A stretch of 64,000 bases of DNA, from NCBI RefSeq assembly GCF_024753565.1, contig NZ_JANTPT010000001.1:964513-1028512 (forward strand). The letters are read 5' to 3'. The translations under genes and the position numbers were made by a program. The stretch's first letter is position 1; each line of letters starts with the position of its first letter. The notes under the pieces are model-generated. The model was given only the letters and a program-made list of their open reading frames with translations. It was not told the origin of the DNA and did not search any database. The DNA is from Mechercharimyces sp. CAU 1602. Its GTDB lineage: Bacteria; Bacillota; Bacilli; Thermoactinomycetales; JANTPT01. Positions 18,248 through 27,631 of this stretch are shown one piece after another.

Positions 18248-18751
18248 TTAAGAGGGATTGTTCTCTTGATAGCGCTTGACGCTTGCTTCATAGAGTGAAG
18301 CGGCTACATCACTATCTTCCCAACCCTCAATAATGGTTTGTTTGTTTTCTAAATCTTTATATACGGTGAAGAAATGCTCGATTTCCTTTAAAATATGAGG
18401 GGCTACATCCTGAAGAGAATGAACGCCCTGCCAACGAGGATCATCTACAGGAACAGCGAGTAATTTTTCATCTTTTCCTTTGTCGTCGGACATCATGAGG
18501 ACACCGATGACACGACTTGAGATGACGCACCCAGGGAAAGTTGGAAAGCTGGTTAATACTAATACATCAAGCTCATCACCATCTTCAGCGAGCGTGTGAT
18601 GGAGGTGACCATATTCAGTTGGATAATGCATGGGGGAATATAAGACACGATCTAAACGGAACGCACCGATTTCACTGTCGTATTCGTATTTGTTTTGACT
18701 CCCAGTAGGGATTTCGATGATCGCATCTACGATCAATTCATTTTTTGCCAA
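18248..18751 (-). CDS. ppa: inorganic pyrophosphatase (family I)
   Basis: A 167-residue soluble pyrophosphatase that hydrolyses PPi to two phosphates and pulls biosynthetic reactions forward. Family signature: the metal-binding run GDELDVLVL plus IEIPTGSQNKYEYD, YPTEYGHLHHTLAEDGD and VDDPRW. Length matches bacterial family I enzymes (about 165-178). The best start is TTG 18751, nine bases after AGGAGG; the longer frame begins inside that ribosome site. Most Bacillus species use a family II enzyme instead, so a family I enzyme is mildly informative about the lineage. Confidence 0.95.
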   Translation of the reverse strand: MAKNELIVDAIIEIPTGSQNKYEYDSEIGAFRLDRVLYSPMHYPTEYGHLHHTLAEDGDELDVLVLTSFPTFPGCVISSRVIGVLMMSDDKGKDEKLLAVPVDDPRWQGVHSLQDVAPHILKEIEHFFTVYKDLENKQTIIEGWEDSDVAASLYEASVKRYQENNPS

Positions 18752-18928
18752 GGCGACAAACCTCCTCAATTATTATGACACACCCTATGTATGTAAGGAT
18801 GAACTAACTTTATTGTAGTCGCTAAGAGCGGAAGAATCAATTCTTTGTTATGTCACAAGGTCTGACTTTTGCTATGAAGAAAGAACATGGTACAATGCAG
18901 ACAAGAAAGAGGTACGAAAGGAGAACAT

Positions 18929-19258
18929 ATGGAAGAGATTTCTGCACGCGCTTTTGCGCAAAGATATAGGGAAGACCAATGGAGAGGAGTGCAGCTGATC
19001 GATGTGCGGGAGCTGCATGAGTGGGAGGCTTATCACTTACCAGAAGCAGACCTCATTCCACTACAAACCTTGCCGCAAGAAAGTGGACGCCTGCAGCGAG
19101 AGGAACCCGTGTACCTCTTGTGCGCTCATGGAGTCAGAAGTGAATATGCAGCTCGTTATTTAAAGGGAATGGGCTTTTCTAAAGTAATTAATGTAGAAGG
19201 TGGTTTAAGTAAAGTGCTTGTTTTTCTAGAAAATCCCAATTATACAGAAAAAAGATGA
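18929..19258 (+). CDS. rhodanese-like sulfurtransferase domain protein
   Basis: A 109-residue single-domain rhodanese. The N-terminal LIDVRELHEWEAYHLPEA matches the conserved first half. The active-site loop is LLCAHGVRSEYAARYL, with Cys at the persulfide position followed by the usual six-residue cradle. GFSKVINVEGGL closes the fold. It probably relays sulfane sulfur in the cytoplasm. AAAGGAG at 18917-18923 selects ATG 18929 rather than the upstream in-frame ATG. The stop codon lies inside the following terminator stem. Confidence 0.9.
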   Translation: MEEISARAFAQRYREDQWRGVQLIDVRELHEWEAYHLPEADLIPLQTLPQESGRLQREEPVYLLCAHGVRSEYAARYLKGMGFSKVINVEGGLSKVLVFLENPNYTEKR

Positions 19259-19282
19259 GCAGCTCTATAAGAGCGGCTCATC
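19254..19282. terminator. terminator between rhodanese and ferredoxin genes
   Basis: GATGAGC (19254-19260) pairs with GCTCATC (19276-19282), with an inner GCTCT/AGAGC. AAAAAA on the left favours use by the leftward ferredoxin gene. Confidence 0.65.
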
Positions 19283-19296
19283 TGCATGATACCAAC

Positions 19297-19572
<276 letters not shown>

Positions 19573-19714
19573 TTATTGTAGAATGACCCATCATGAAATG
19601 CAAGGAATACATCACTATTTTGACCGCTGATCTTATTTTCATGACTGGGAATCATTATATAACGCCCGTTTGAATCAATATTATAGAAATAATTATAAAG
19701 AGTAGAGGTTGCAC

Positions 19715-20296
19715 ATGATGAACTTGGATAGAGAACAATTATGGGAGATGCGTCCACAATTATTGCTGAGTGTCTGGTTTACGCAGGGGATAATCTTACT
19801 TACTGCTATTATTTTCTTAATCATTCAAGGGCGACTCGAGTGGAAGCTTATCTTTGACAAAGATGATCTTAACTGGATTATCATCGGGATCGGCGTTGGC
19901 TTACTGATTGTGATAGTAGATGTGGTGATGGATCGTTTTTTACCAGCTCGCTGGTTGGATGATGGGGGAATAAATGAAGCTTTGTTTTGGGGACGATCTA
20001 TTCCCTTGATTGCCCTGATCGCCTTCGTAGTATCGATAGCTGAGGAACTTCTTTTTCGTGGTGTGTTACAACACTGGCTAGGTGTTGTGGGTGCGAGTTG
20101 TCTGTTTGTGTTGATACACGTTCGATATTTAAGAAGGTGGGTGCTGATGCTCACCATATTTTGTATCAGTTTGACGTTTGGTTGGATGGTGGAGTGGAAA
20201 GGAACACTTGCTCCTGCAATCGCGGCCCACTTTGTCGTTGATTTTGTATTGGGAGTGTTATTGAGTAAGGGCATCCTACCAGTGAAAAAGAAGTGA
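19715..20296 (+). CDS. CPBP-family intramembrane metalloprotease
   Basis: A 193-residue multi-pass membrane protein (start ATG 19715, with 19718 as alternative, after AGAGG). Motifs of the CPBP/Abi family are all present: SIAEELLFRGVLQHW (glutamate pair and Arg), VLIHVRYL (His in the second motif) and AIAAHFVVDFVLG (third motif). These make a metal-dependent protease related to Rce1. In Bacillales such proteins process prenylated or signal-like peptides or give bacteriocin immunity. Here the substrate is unknown, with no peptide or toxin gene nearby. Confidence 0.88.
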   Translation: MMNLDREQLWEMRPQLLLSVWFTQGIILLTAIIFLIIQGRLEWKLIFDKDDLNWIIIGIGVGLLIVIVDVVMDRFLPARWLDDGGINEALFWGRSIPLIALIAFVVSIAEELLFRGVLQHWLGVVGASCLFVLIHVRYLRRWVLMLTIFCISLTFGWMVEWKGTLAPAIAAHFVVDFVLGVLLSKGILPVKKK

Positions 20297-20347
20297 TAGT
20301 TTTACTCCCTCCTGTATAAAATGAGAGGAGAGGGAGGGAGATAGAAA

Positions 20348-20764
20348 ATGTTTTATTACACCTTGGGAGGGGTTACTTCACTCATCATGATTGTCGTGGT
20401 TACTTGGGTTTATCCTGATGAGTATGCCTTCGAAGGAGTGTGGACCTACTTTTCTATCGCTTATCTCTTTACGTGGCTCTGTTTGCTCTTCAGTCTTTTT
20501 TTGGCTATACGTTGCTTAGTTAAAGCAAGTCACTGGTTATTGGAACTTCCATTTTCTATACGTGCTTTTGCTAGATGGAAGTATATTTTTCCAATGTTCA
20601 TTTGTATGGGTAGCCTCCTGATCTCCTACATCTATTTTCCTCATTGGACACTTATATTAGGTTCGCTTTTTACTATACGAGAAGGATGGCACAGTCTACG
20701 GAAGAGGCGAGCGGGCTTGAAGGTAGGAGAGGGAAAGAAAGTTCGTTCCCTTGACGAAATGTAA
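20348..20764 (+). CDS. membrane protein of unknown function
   Basis: A 138-residue protein with three or four hydrophobic segments (about residues 3-20, 33-57, 79-95 and 97-112) and a basic tail (LRKRRAGLKVGEGKKVR). No family is recognised. GGAGGGAGATAGAAA gives a strong ribosome site. The spacing after the CPBP protease gene is 51 bases on the same strand, so they may be co-transcribed. Confidence 0.7.
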   Translation: MFYYTLGGVTSLIMIVVVTWVYPDEYAFEGVWTYFSIAYLFTWLCLLFSLFLAIRCLVKASHWLLELPFSIRAFARWKYIFPMFICMGSLLISYIYFPHWTLILGSLFTIREGWHSLRKRRAGLKVGEGKKVRSLDEM

Positions 20765-20831
20765 GGAAATTAGTATAATATGATGGCATAAACTATACAT
20801 ATTCATGTCTTTCTATTCGCATTTTCATAGG

Positions 20832-20876
20832 AATCCGAGATCATCCATTGTGTGCTCGAGGGTTCTTTTTTGTCTA
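20832..20876 (+). terminator. possible terminator upstream of mecA
   Basis: An imperfect stem (GAATCCGAG against CTCGAGGGTTC) is followed by TTTTTT. It is the only structured element in the 254 bases between the membrane protein gene and mecA. Confidence 0.4.
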
Positions 20877-21018
20877 TTGATTGGTCAGGTTACTGATGCA
20901 ATCAAGCAAAAAATAATGTATGCTAAAGGAAAGAAAGTAGATCTAGGTAATAGCGGAACGAACGATGTAAGGTGTTCATAAGCTATGGTAGGGGTCTTCA
21001 CAAGAGGGAGGGGTAACG

Positions 21019-21609
21019 ATGCGTGTGGAACGTCTGGATCGGGACAAGATTCGATTTTTTTTATCCCTGGATGATCTAGCCGAAAGAGGAATCAAAAAAG
21101 AGGATATGTGGCATGATATGCCGAAAGTACATGAACTTTTTAATGATATGATGGAGCAAGCATACCATGAGTTGGGATTTGAGGTTTCAGGTCCAGTAGC
21201 CGTTGAAGTATATGCGATGCCGGCGCAGGGAATGATCGTCGTCGTCTCACGCGGAACCTCCCCCAAATTAGGGGAAGATCCATATGATTATGATGCGATG
21301 TATGAATTAGAAGTGACGATGGAAGAGAGTGATGAAATCTCCTTCCGATTTGGGGACTTTGAAGATCTCATACAGGCGGCAAAACGAGCTGAAACGTTAG
21401 GGATTACTGGTGGGAAAGTGTTTTCTTACAAAGACAAGTATTATCTCTTAATGGATGTGAAGGAAGATACGCAATATTTACAGGGATTTGTTGCTTTGCT
21501 CTCTGAATTTGGCGAAGCGACAACGGTAAGTGAAGCGGTATTGGCAGAGTATGGAACGCTCATTTGGAAAGAGAATGCCTTAAAAGAAATTAATCACTAC
21601 TTTTCATAA
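21019..21609 (+). CDS. mecA: adaptor protein MecA
   Basis: A 196-residue adaptor that delivers substrates (ComK in B. subtilis) to the ClpCP protease and helps ClpC assemble. The N-terminal substrate-binding part begins MRVERLDRDKIRFFLSLDDL with ERGIKKEDMWHD, as in Bacillus MecA. The linker is acidic (YELEVTMEESDEIS) and the C-terminal ClpC-binding domain includes FGDFEDLIQAAKR and YKDKYYLLMD. Length is near the B. subtilis protein (218). GGGAGGGG precedes the ATG. Its 3' end overlaps the converging bshB2 gene by 13 bases. Confidence 0.95.
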   Translation: MRVERLDRDKIRFFLSLDDLAERGIKKEDMWHDMPKVHELFNDMMEQAYHELGFEVSGPVAVEVYAMPAQGMIVVVSRGTSPKLGEDPYDYDAMYELEVTMEESDEISFRFGDFEDLIQAAKRAETLGITGGKVFSYKDKYYLLMDVKEDTQYLQGFVALLSEFGEATTVSEAVLAEYGTLIWKENALKEINHYFS

Positions 21610-22319
21610 GTGAAAAAATGATGTCGGGGTAGTGGAGGCTGTAATGACCCTACCTCGACTTCTTGATAATATTCCGTAGCTCTGATGGAGTGAACGTTAC
21701 CGGAGAGCGCTGTTGGAAATACTCGCTCAACAGATAAATGTTGTGTGCGATGCTGCCGCAGCGCTTCGATGATGGTGGTGCGATAAGGCCTTACGTCGAT
21801 GGTGATATTGATTTGATCGTCTGGAGTTGAATAGATAGGAAGTGCGCGTTCTCTCTGTATTGAAGTAGGGATCGTAATATATAACAGGCGTGGACGGGTG
21901 TTGTTAGGGAGCTGTTGAACTGCTTTTAAGGTGTTACGTTGGATCGTTTGATGATCGGGGTGCCCTGAGATACCATGTGGAGGAAAAGTGATTACGATTT
22001 GAGGTTGTACCTCCTGCAGCGTGTGGAGAAGATCCTTATAAAGTGGTGTCTCGTATCGGTCTAATGATCCATCGGGGAATTGACGTAAGGATAAGGAGGA
22101 AACTCCGAGCACATCGCATGCCTGTTGTAGCTCGTTAGCACGCACTCCTGCCAATTCCTGCGTCGTACACAGCGGCGGTTCTCCAGTTTTACCCGCTTCA
22201 CCACGTGTGGCACAATATACGATACATCGGGCGTCTTTGTGATAACGGGCGATGGTCCCGGCACAGGCGAATGTTTCGTCATCTGGATGAGCGAACGCAA
22301 ATAGTATAGTTTTATTCAT
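21597..22319 (-). CDS. bshB2: bacillithiol biosynthesis deacetylase (BshB2, PIG-L family)
   Basis: A 240-residue zinc-dependent LmbE/PIG-L deacetylase. The metal-binding motif AHPDDETF is near the N-terminus and HGISGHPDH supplies the third ligand. In bacillithiol synthesis BshB removes the acetyl group from GlcNAc-malate; BshB2-type enzymes may also act as conjugate amidases. Start ATG 22319 follows AAGGAGAC; the longer frame is not supported. Presence of ypdA 1.5 kb away supports bacillithiol as this organism's thiol. BshB1 versus BshB2 is judged only from general resemblance. Confidence 0.88.
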   Translation of the reverse strand: MNKTILFAFAHPDDETFACAGTIARYHKDARCIVYCATRGEAGKTGEPPLCTTQELAGVRANELQQACDVLGVSSLSLRQFPDGSLDRYETPLYKDLLHTLQEVQPQIVITFPPHGISGHPDHQTIQRNTLKAVQQLPNNTRPRLLYITIPTSIQRERALPIYSTPDDQINITIDVRPYRTTIIEALRQHRTQHLSVERVFPTALSGNVHSIRATEYYQEVEVGSLQPPLPRHHFFTYEK

Positions 22320-22486
22320 ATGAAAAGTCTCCTTGTATACAAATCTCTTTTGTTCTATTATAGCTGGTTTAACGGCAGGAACCAAAAAATCTTGTAATCC
22401 GTCGGAAATTCTGTTCTCTTTCTGTCACTAAGTATTGTATACTTGGTATGGATTTGATGGGAACTCTTTTGTTGAGGTGGTCAGGG

Positions 22487-23776
22487 ATGGGGCAAAACTC
22501 CGAAGTAACAACGAAGCGTGATCCGGTAGAACCGCAAGAAAATTTAGATGTGTTAGCTTCGACACAAACCGTGATTAAAAAGGCGTTGGAGAAACTGGGT
22601 TATCCGGAGCATGTGTTTGAACTTTTAAAAGAGCCGTTGCGCTTTATGCATGTTCGTATTCCGATCAGAATGGATGACGGGCAAGTAAAAGTGTTTACTG
22701 GTTATCGTTCACAGCATAATGATGCGGTTGGGCCAACCAAAGGTGGTATACGATTTCACCCTGATGTGACGGAACCGGAAGTGAAAGCGCTTTCTATTTG
22801 GATGAGTTTAAAATCAGGGATTGTTGATTTACCCTATGGTGGGGGGAAGGGTGGGATCGTATGCGATCCACGACAGATGTCGTTCCGAGAATTGGAACGG
22901 TTGTCCCGTGGATATGTACGAGCCATCAGCCAAATTGTTGGACCGACAAAAGATATACCAGCTCCTGATGTATTTACTAACTCACAAATTATGGCATGGA
23001 TGATGGATGAATATAGTCGCATCAAAGAATTTGATTCCCCTGGTTTTATCACGGGAAAGCCTCTTGTACTGGGCGGTTCGCGTGGACGAGAAACAGCGAC
23101 GGCTAAAGGTGTAACGATCATGATTCGAGAAGCGGCCAAAAAACGCGGATTGGATATGAAAAATGCTCGGATCGCGATTCAAGGATTTGGTAATGCGGGT
23201 AGCTATCTCGCTAAATTCTTACATGATGCGGGTGCAAAGGTGATCGGTATTTCCGATGCTTATGGAGCTCTGACGGATGATAATGGGCTAGACATTGATT
23301 ACTTATTAGATCGCCGTGATTCTTTCGGTTCGGTGACCCGCTTGTTTAAAGAGACGATTACAAATCAAGAATTGTTGGAGCTCGATTGTGATATTCTGGT
23401 TCCTGCAGCAGTGGAAAATCAGATTACAGCAGCCAATGCGCACCGTATTAAAGCAGGAATTGTAGTGGAAGCAGCTAATGGTCCGACCACATTAGAGGCG
23501 ACGAAAATCTTGTCAGAACGTGATGTGCTCCTCGTTCCAGATGTATTGGCCAGTGCAGGTGGAGTAACCGTTTCTTATTTTGAATGGGTACAAAATAATC
23601 AAGGCTATTACTGGACTGAGGATGAAGTTGAGAAAAAGTTAAATGACGTCATGGTATCCGCTTTTGAGAATGTATATAATACGGCAAAAGTACGGCAGTT
23701 GGATATGCGTTTGGCAGCCTATATGGTAGGTGTGCGTAAGATGGCGGAGGCATCGCGTTTCCGTGGTTGGGTCTAA
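22487..23776 (+). CDS. gudB: NAD-dependent glutamate dehydrogenase (RocG/GudB type)
   Basis: A 429-residue Glu/Leu/Phe/Val dehydrogenase catalysing reversible oxidative deamination of glutamate to 2-oxoglutarate. Seen are the substrate-binding GPTKGGIRFHP, the catalytic-lysine motif LPYGGGKGGIVCDP, DIPAPDVFTN and the Rossmann motif IAIQGFGNAGSYLAKFL. GAGGTGG (22475-22481) precedes ATG 22487; an in-frame ATG at 22448 lacks a good ribosome site. A gudB-ypdA neighbourhood also occurs in B. subtilis, which favours the gudB name over rocG, but the two cannot be separated by sequence alone. Confidence 0.93.
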   Translation: MGQNSEVTTKRDPVEPQENLDVLASTQTVIKKALEKLGYPEHVFELLKEPLRFMHVRIPIRMDDGQVKVFTGYRSQHNDAVGPTKGGIRFHPDVTEPEVKALSIWMSLKSGIVDLPYGGGKGGIVCDPRQMSFRELERLSRGYVRAISQIVGPTKDIPAPDVFTNSQIMAWMMDEYSRIKEFDSPGFITGKPLVLGGSRGRETATAKGVTIMIREAAKKRGLDMKNARIAIQGFGNAGSYLAKFLHDAGAKVIGISDAYGALTDDNGLDIDYLLDRRDSFGSVTRLFKETITNQELLELDCDILVPAAVENQITAANAHRIKAGIVVEAANGPTTLEATKILSERDVLLVPDVLASAGGVTVSYFEWVQNNQGYYWTEDEVEKKLNDVMVSAFENVYNTAKVRQLDMRLAAYMVGVRKMAEASRFRGWV

Positions 23777-23798
23777 TATTATTATTTAAACAAAGTAG

Positions 23799-23837
23799 AA
23801 AAACACCCCATTGATAAAAGATATGGGGGTGTTTTTC
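23799..23837 (+). terminator. terminator after glutamate dehydrogenase
   Basis: AAAAACACCCCAT pairs with ATGGGGGTGTTTTT around a loop of about ten bases. Confidence 0.85.
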
Positions 23838-23865
23838 GTTTTGTGATGGGGAAGGGGGAAACGAT

Positions 23866-24837
23866 ATGTATGACGTCATCGTGATTGGTGCAGGACCATG
23901 TGGATTGTCTGTAGCAATAGAATGCAAAAAACGCGGTTTAACTCCACTTGTTATTGAGAAAGGGTGCCTTGCGAATTCAATTTATCATTTCCCCTTATAT
24001 ATGGAGTTTTTTAGTACACCCGAGATGATTGAAATCGGGGGAATGCCCTTTACAACATGGGGGAGGAAACCAGGGAGAACGGAAGCTTTAAAGTATTATT
24101 TATCGGTTGCGCGTCGCTATCAATTAGATATCCACACCTTTGAAAAGGTGATACAGATTAAAAGAGGCAGTGGGCAGTTTGTGGTATCGACCCAATGGCG
24201 GGATGAACATAGATCATATGTGGCTGCGCATGTTGTGGTAGCAACCGGCTACTATGACTCACCCAAGCAGATGAAGATCCCGGGAGAATCTCTTTCTAAG
24301 GTTTATCATTATTTCCGTGAAGCGCATCCGTTTACTGGTCTAGAGGTAACGGTGATCGGGGGTAGAAATTCAGCGATTGATGCTGCTTTGGAATTACAGC
24401 AGGTAGGTGCCAATGTAACTATGGTGTATCGGCGGTCTGCATTTACAAGCAGTGTAAAAGCATGGATTCGCCCCATTATTGAAAGTGCGATCTCCAAAGG
24501 ACAGATTAAGATGTTGTGGGATACAGAGGTGGAACGGATCTCGATGGATGAGGTAGAGGTGTGTCAAGCGGGGGAACGGATCTCATTAAAAAATGATGTT
24601 GTATTCGCGATGACAGGTTATAAACCACAGTTGCAATTATTACAAGGGGTGGGGGCAGCTATAGATGCTGAAACAGGAGCGCCTGTTCTAAATGAGGAGA
24701 CGATGGAGTCAACGATCCCGGGATTGTATGTAGCTGGGGTGATCGTTGGAGGGGATGATACGAGTCGTATTTTTATTGAAAATGGGCGTTTTCATGGAGA
24801 AAAAATAGCCGCTCATATTAGTACAAAACAAGACTGA
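23866..24837 (+). CDS. ypdA: YpdA-family bacillithiol disulfide reductase
   Basis: A 323-residue FAD/NAD(P)H flavoprotein. The FAD-binding motif VIVIGAGPCGLSVAIECKKR is at the N-terminus. The second Rossmann motif VIGGRNSAIDAALEL is near residue 165, and GLYVAGVIVGGDDTSR near the C-terminus closes the FAD site. YpdA reduces oxidised bacillithiol (BSSB) using NADPH. The single Cys in IGAGPCG corresponds to the conserved Cys reported for this family, which lacks the CxxC of thioredoxin reductase. It stands 89 bases after gudB behind a terminator, with GGGGAAACGAT as ribosome site. Confidence 0.92.
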   Translation: MYDVIVIGAGPCGLSVAIECKKRGLTPLVIEKGCLANSIYHFPLYMEFFSTPEMIEIGGMPFTTWGRKPGRTEALKYYLSVARRYQLDIHTFEKVIQIKRGSGQFVVSTQWRDEHRSYVAAHVVVATGYYDSPKQMKIPGESLSKVYHYFREAHPFTGLEVTVIGGRNSAIDAALELQQVGANVTMVYRRSAFTSSVKAWIRPIIESAISKGQIKMLWDTEVERISMDEVEVCQAGERISLKNDVVFAMTGYKPQLQLLQGVGAAIDAETGAPVLNEETMESTIPGLYVAGVIVGGDDTSRIFIENGRFHGEKIAAHISTKQD

Positions 24838-24844
24838 GAAGAGC

Positions 24845-24890
24845 AGTGAAAAGACCCCTTTTACAATCTGTAAAAGGGGTCTTTTCACTT
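24845..24890. terminator. strong bidirectional terminator
   Basis: A 21-bp perfect stem (from AGTGAAAAGACCCC to GGGGTCTTTTCACT) with a three-base loop lies between the converging ypdA and asparaginase genes. Confidence 0.92.
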
Positions 24891-24909
24891 AAATAGAATT
24901 ATGTACGAA

Positions 24910-25875
24910 TTACTGCTGAAAGTACTGGCGTACATCCTTATCTTTGGCACTTAGGGCGAGGGTTAGCTTTACCCGTGCTTTTTGCCCATTTAGACCGCTG
25001 ACTAAAAGGCATCCGAGTTGTTTTAAATGATGCCCACCACCTTCATAACCATAAGAGTCCTCTACAAACCCATTATAACAGCGGGACACGACAACGATTA
25101 CCATACCAGCTTGGAGTGCTTCCTCTAAAGCGGGAAGCATGTGGGGAGGAAGGTTTCCTTGTCCTAGGGCTTCAATAACCAACCCCTGATAACCGCACTC
25201 GCGTGCAACCTTAATAAAGTCTCCATTGGTTCCAGCGGCGGCTTTTATTAAGGCAACCTCAACGCCAGGCTGTATGCTGGGAAGGTGCTGGGTGGGGGCG
25301 ACGGTTTGTTGGAAGACAACCTCTTTTTTTGTAAGATGGCCGATGGGTCCCGTGGCCGGTGAGCGAAAGGTAGAAATATTACTGGTATGCGTTTTTGTCA
25401 CAAAGCGGGCAGCATGAATTTCGTCGTTAAAAACGACTAAGGTTCCTTGTCCTACGGATGCATCACTGGTGGCAACCCGAACGGCACTCACAATATTGGA
25501 AGGTCCATCGGCTCCTAATTCGTTTTGACTGCGCATGGCGCCAGTAAGAACGACGGGCTGGGTATTGGTAAGAACTAAATCGAGATAGTATGCTGTCTCC
25601 TCCAATGTGTCGGTTCCGTGGGTGACGACAATGCCGTCATATCCACCTTCGTCTAAGTAAGTGGAAATGGTATTTGCTAATTGCTCCATTTCAAAGAAAG
25701 TCATATGCGGGCTGGGTAGATTAAAGAGTTGCTCCATTTTTACGTCTGCAAAATCAGATACATAGCGCAAGATAGAAGATAATGATGGAGGAGATAAGGG
25801 GGTGATCGCATTTGTTTCCGGGTCATCCGCCATGGCGATCGTCCCACCTGTATTGAGGATTAATATATTTTTCAT
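24910..25875 (-). CDS. ansA: type I L-asparaginase
   Basis: A 321-residue cytoplasmic asparaginase that hydrolyses asparagine to aspartate and ammonia. The two signatures are present: ILILNTGGTIAM with the nucleophilic Thr (about residue 12), and VVTHGTDTLEETAYYL with the catalytic Thr-Asp pair. GAMRSQNELGADGPSN is also typical. No signal peptide is seen, which fits type I. Start ATG 25875 follows GGAGC. It faces ypdA and gudB across a terminator, so nitrogen-metabolism genes cluster here. Confidence 0.94.
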   Translation of the reverse strand: MKNILILNTGGTIAMADDPETNAITPLSPPSLSSILRYVSDFADVKMEQLFNLPSPHMTFFEMEQLANTISTYLDEGGYDGIVVTHGTDTLEETAYYLDLVLTNTQPVVLTGAMRSQNELGADGPSNIVSAVRVATSDASVGQGTLVVFNDEIHAARFVTKTHTSNISTFRSPATGPIGHLTKKEVVFQQTVAPTQHLPSIQPGVEVALIKAAAGTNGDFIKVARECGYQGLVIEALGQGNLPPHMLPALEEALQAGMVIVVVSRCYNGFVEDSYGYEGGGHHLKQLGCLLVSGLNGQKARVKLTLALSAKDKDVRQYFQQ

Positions 25876-26027
25876 GTTAAAGTTGCTCCTTCCGTTTGTC
25901 GGTTCTTTCTCTATATCATATGTCATCTGCTAGGGGGTGGCAAAGGGAGTAATATCGTGTAGGGAATAAAAGAGGAAGAAATCGCTCAAAATAGCGGTAA
26001 CAATCTACTGTTAAAGGAGAGCTTGCT

Positions 26028-27368
26028 ATGTATAAGCGGATTGCAGCCTACCTCTTTCCTATCGCAACCATTCTCTTTATTGGGACAGCAGTGTGGGGTT
26101 ATCAGGTGTATCAAGAACGAAGTGAGATGCTAGTGCGTGCAGAAAATCAATATCAGCGTTCCTTTCATGAGCTTAATTATCATATGGTCAAATTGCAGGA
26201 GGAGCTCGGGAAGTCACTAGCACTTAATACGCGTAAGCAATTATCGTCTTGTATGACAAATATATGGCGCTTATCTTATGCTGCACAAAGTGATGTAAGT
26301 CAGCTTCCATTACGTAAAGGAGTATTGGATCAGACGGAAGAATGGGTATCCAAGATGGGCGATTTCGCGTACCGAGTGGGTGTGAGGGACTTAACCAAAG
26401 AGCCGCTCAATGAGCAGGAGTGGAAGACACTTAATACCTTGTACGATGGTTCCAGTAAAGTGCAAAAGGATTTACAAAAGGTACAAAGTGATGTGCTAAG
26501 TAAGAGGTGGCGCTGGATAGATGCAGAAAAGACGTTGCAACAAGAGAAGAAAGGGGCAAACAATCCCCTTGTGGACGGCATTCAAAATGTGAACAGCGTT
26601 GTGAGTGAATACACCGAGGTGGATTGGGGCCCAACAGCCAACAATATTGAACAGCGTAAACGTGAAAAGTATACCAACTTACAAGGAAAAGAAATAAGTG
26701 CGGACGAAGCGAAGAAAAAAACAGCGGCAGTCTTGGGGCTTGATTCCACAAAAGGGATGAAGGTGGCTTTAAATAAGAATGGGGAGTATGAGTTTTACAG
26801 TGTGCAAGCGAAGGTGCCATCAGGAGTAGCGGATGTGGATGTCACCAAGCGGGGTGGACACGTGGTGTGGATGATGAAAGATCGGGAAGTGAAAGAGAGC
26901 AAGTTAACTCTTGCACAGACACGCGCGAAAGCCGAAGCATTCTTAAAGCAGATTCCCTATACGAATATGGTAGCAGTTGCGTATGATCAGGCAGGAAAGA
27001 TGGATGCATTCACTTTTATTCACCGTGATGGTGATGTTATGATGTATCCGGAAACGGTCGTTGTTAAAGTGGCAGAAGATAATGGAGAGGTTATGGGTAT
27101 GCAGGCGGAGGAGTTTGTATTTAACCATGAGCATCGCTCGAATGCTAAGCCGAAGCTTACCTTGGAGAAGGCGCGATCGTATGTGAGTCCGAAATTGCAG
27201 GTGAAAAAAGATAACCTAGCTGTGATCTATGGGGATACAGGTGATCCTGTTCTATGCTATGAATTCTTAGGGAACATTAAAGGTAACCAGTACCGTATAT
27301 TTATTAATGCCTCTACTGGGGATGAAGAATTTGTGGAAAAGGTACAAAGCGCAGCTTCTTCCTTATAA
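26028..27368 (+). CDS. ypeB: germination protein YpeB
   Basis: A 446-residue protein with an N-terminal membrane anchor (IAAYLFPIATILFIGTAVWG), a helical region to about residue 200 and then tandem PepSY domains to the end (for example LTLAQTRAKAEAFLKQIPY and LTLEKARSYVSPKLQVKK). In Bacillus, YpeB and the cortex-lytic enzyme SleB are needed for each other's stability in the spore inner membrane and coat and act during germination. Usually sleB lies directly upstream in one operon. Here the upstream neighbour is the divergent ansA and there is no sleB. AAAGGAGAGC precedes the ATG; a strong terminator follows. Confidence 0.93.
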   Translation: MYKRIAAYLFPIATILFIGTAVWGYQVYQERSEMLVRAENQYQRSFHELNYHMVKLQEELGKSLALNTRKQLSSCMTNIWRLSYAAQSDVSQLPLRKGVLDQTEEWVSKMGDFAYRVGVRDLTKEPLNEQEWKTLNTLYDGSSKVQKDLQKVQSDVLSKRWRWIDAEKTLQQEKKGANNPLVDGIQNVNSVVSEYTEVDWGPTANNIEQRKREKYTNLQGKEISADEAKKKTAAVLGLDSTKGMKVALNKNGEYEFYSVQAKVPSGVADVDVTKRGGHVVWMMKDREVKESKLTLAQTRAKAEAFLKQIPYTNMVAVAYDQAGKMDAFTFIHRDGDVMMYPETVVVKVAEDNGEVMGMQAEEFVFNHEHRSNAKPKLTLEKARSYVSPKLQVKKDNLAVIYGDTGDPVLCYEFLGNIKGNQYRIFINASTGDEEFVEKVQSAASSL

Positions 27369-27377
27369 TAGCAGAGG

Positions 27378-27417
27378 AAAAAAACGGGATGTTCTTCATG
27401 AACAACCCGTTTTTTTG
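27378..27417 (+). terminator. terminator after ypeB
   Basis: AAAAACGGGATGTTC pairs with GAACAACCCGTTTTT (one bulge), followed by more Ts. Confidence 0.88.
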
Positions 27418-27426
27418 ATTGCATGT

Positions 27427-27455
27427 CATTGATATAATATGGTATGCTATCAATG
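27427..27455. promoter_or_regulatory. inverted repeat upstream of cmk
   Basis: CATTGATA and TATCAATG form a perfect 8-bp inverted repeat spaced by 13 bases that include TATAATAT, so it could be an operator over a promoter -10 region. Nothing else in the 313 bases between ypeB and cmk looks coding. Confidence 0.35.
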
Positions 27456-27631
27456 TGAATGTAAAGGTAGCTCAATCCTTCATCTTATTACCTGATTGTT
27501 TTGGATTAGTACAAGTAAAACGAAATACATAGTGGGTGCAGGAGTTGTATCAGGATTGTGCTAGTTGTTGCTATCGTTCGATATGGATTGCACTTGAAAT
27601 CGAGTCAATCGAATAAAGTTCATCCACTATC

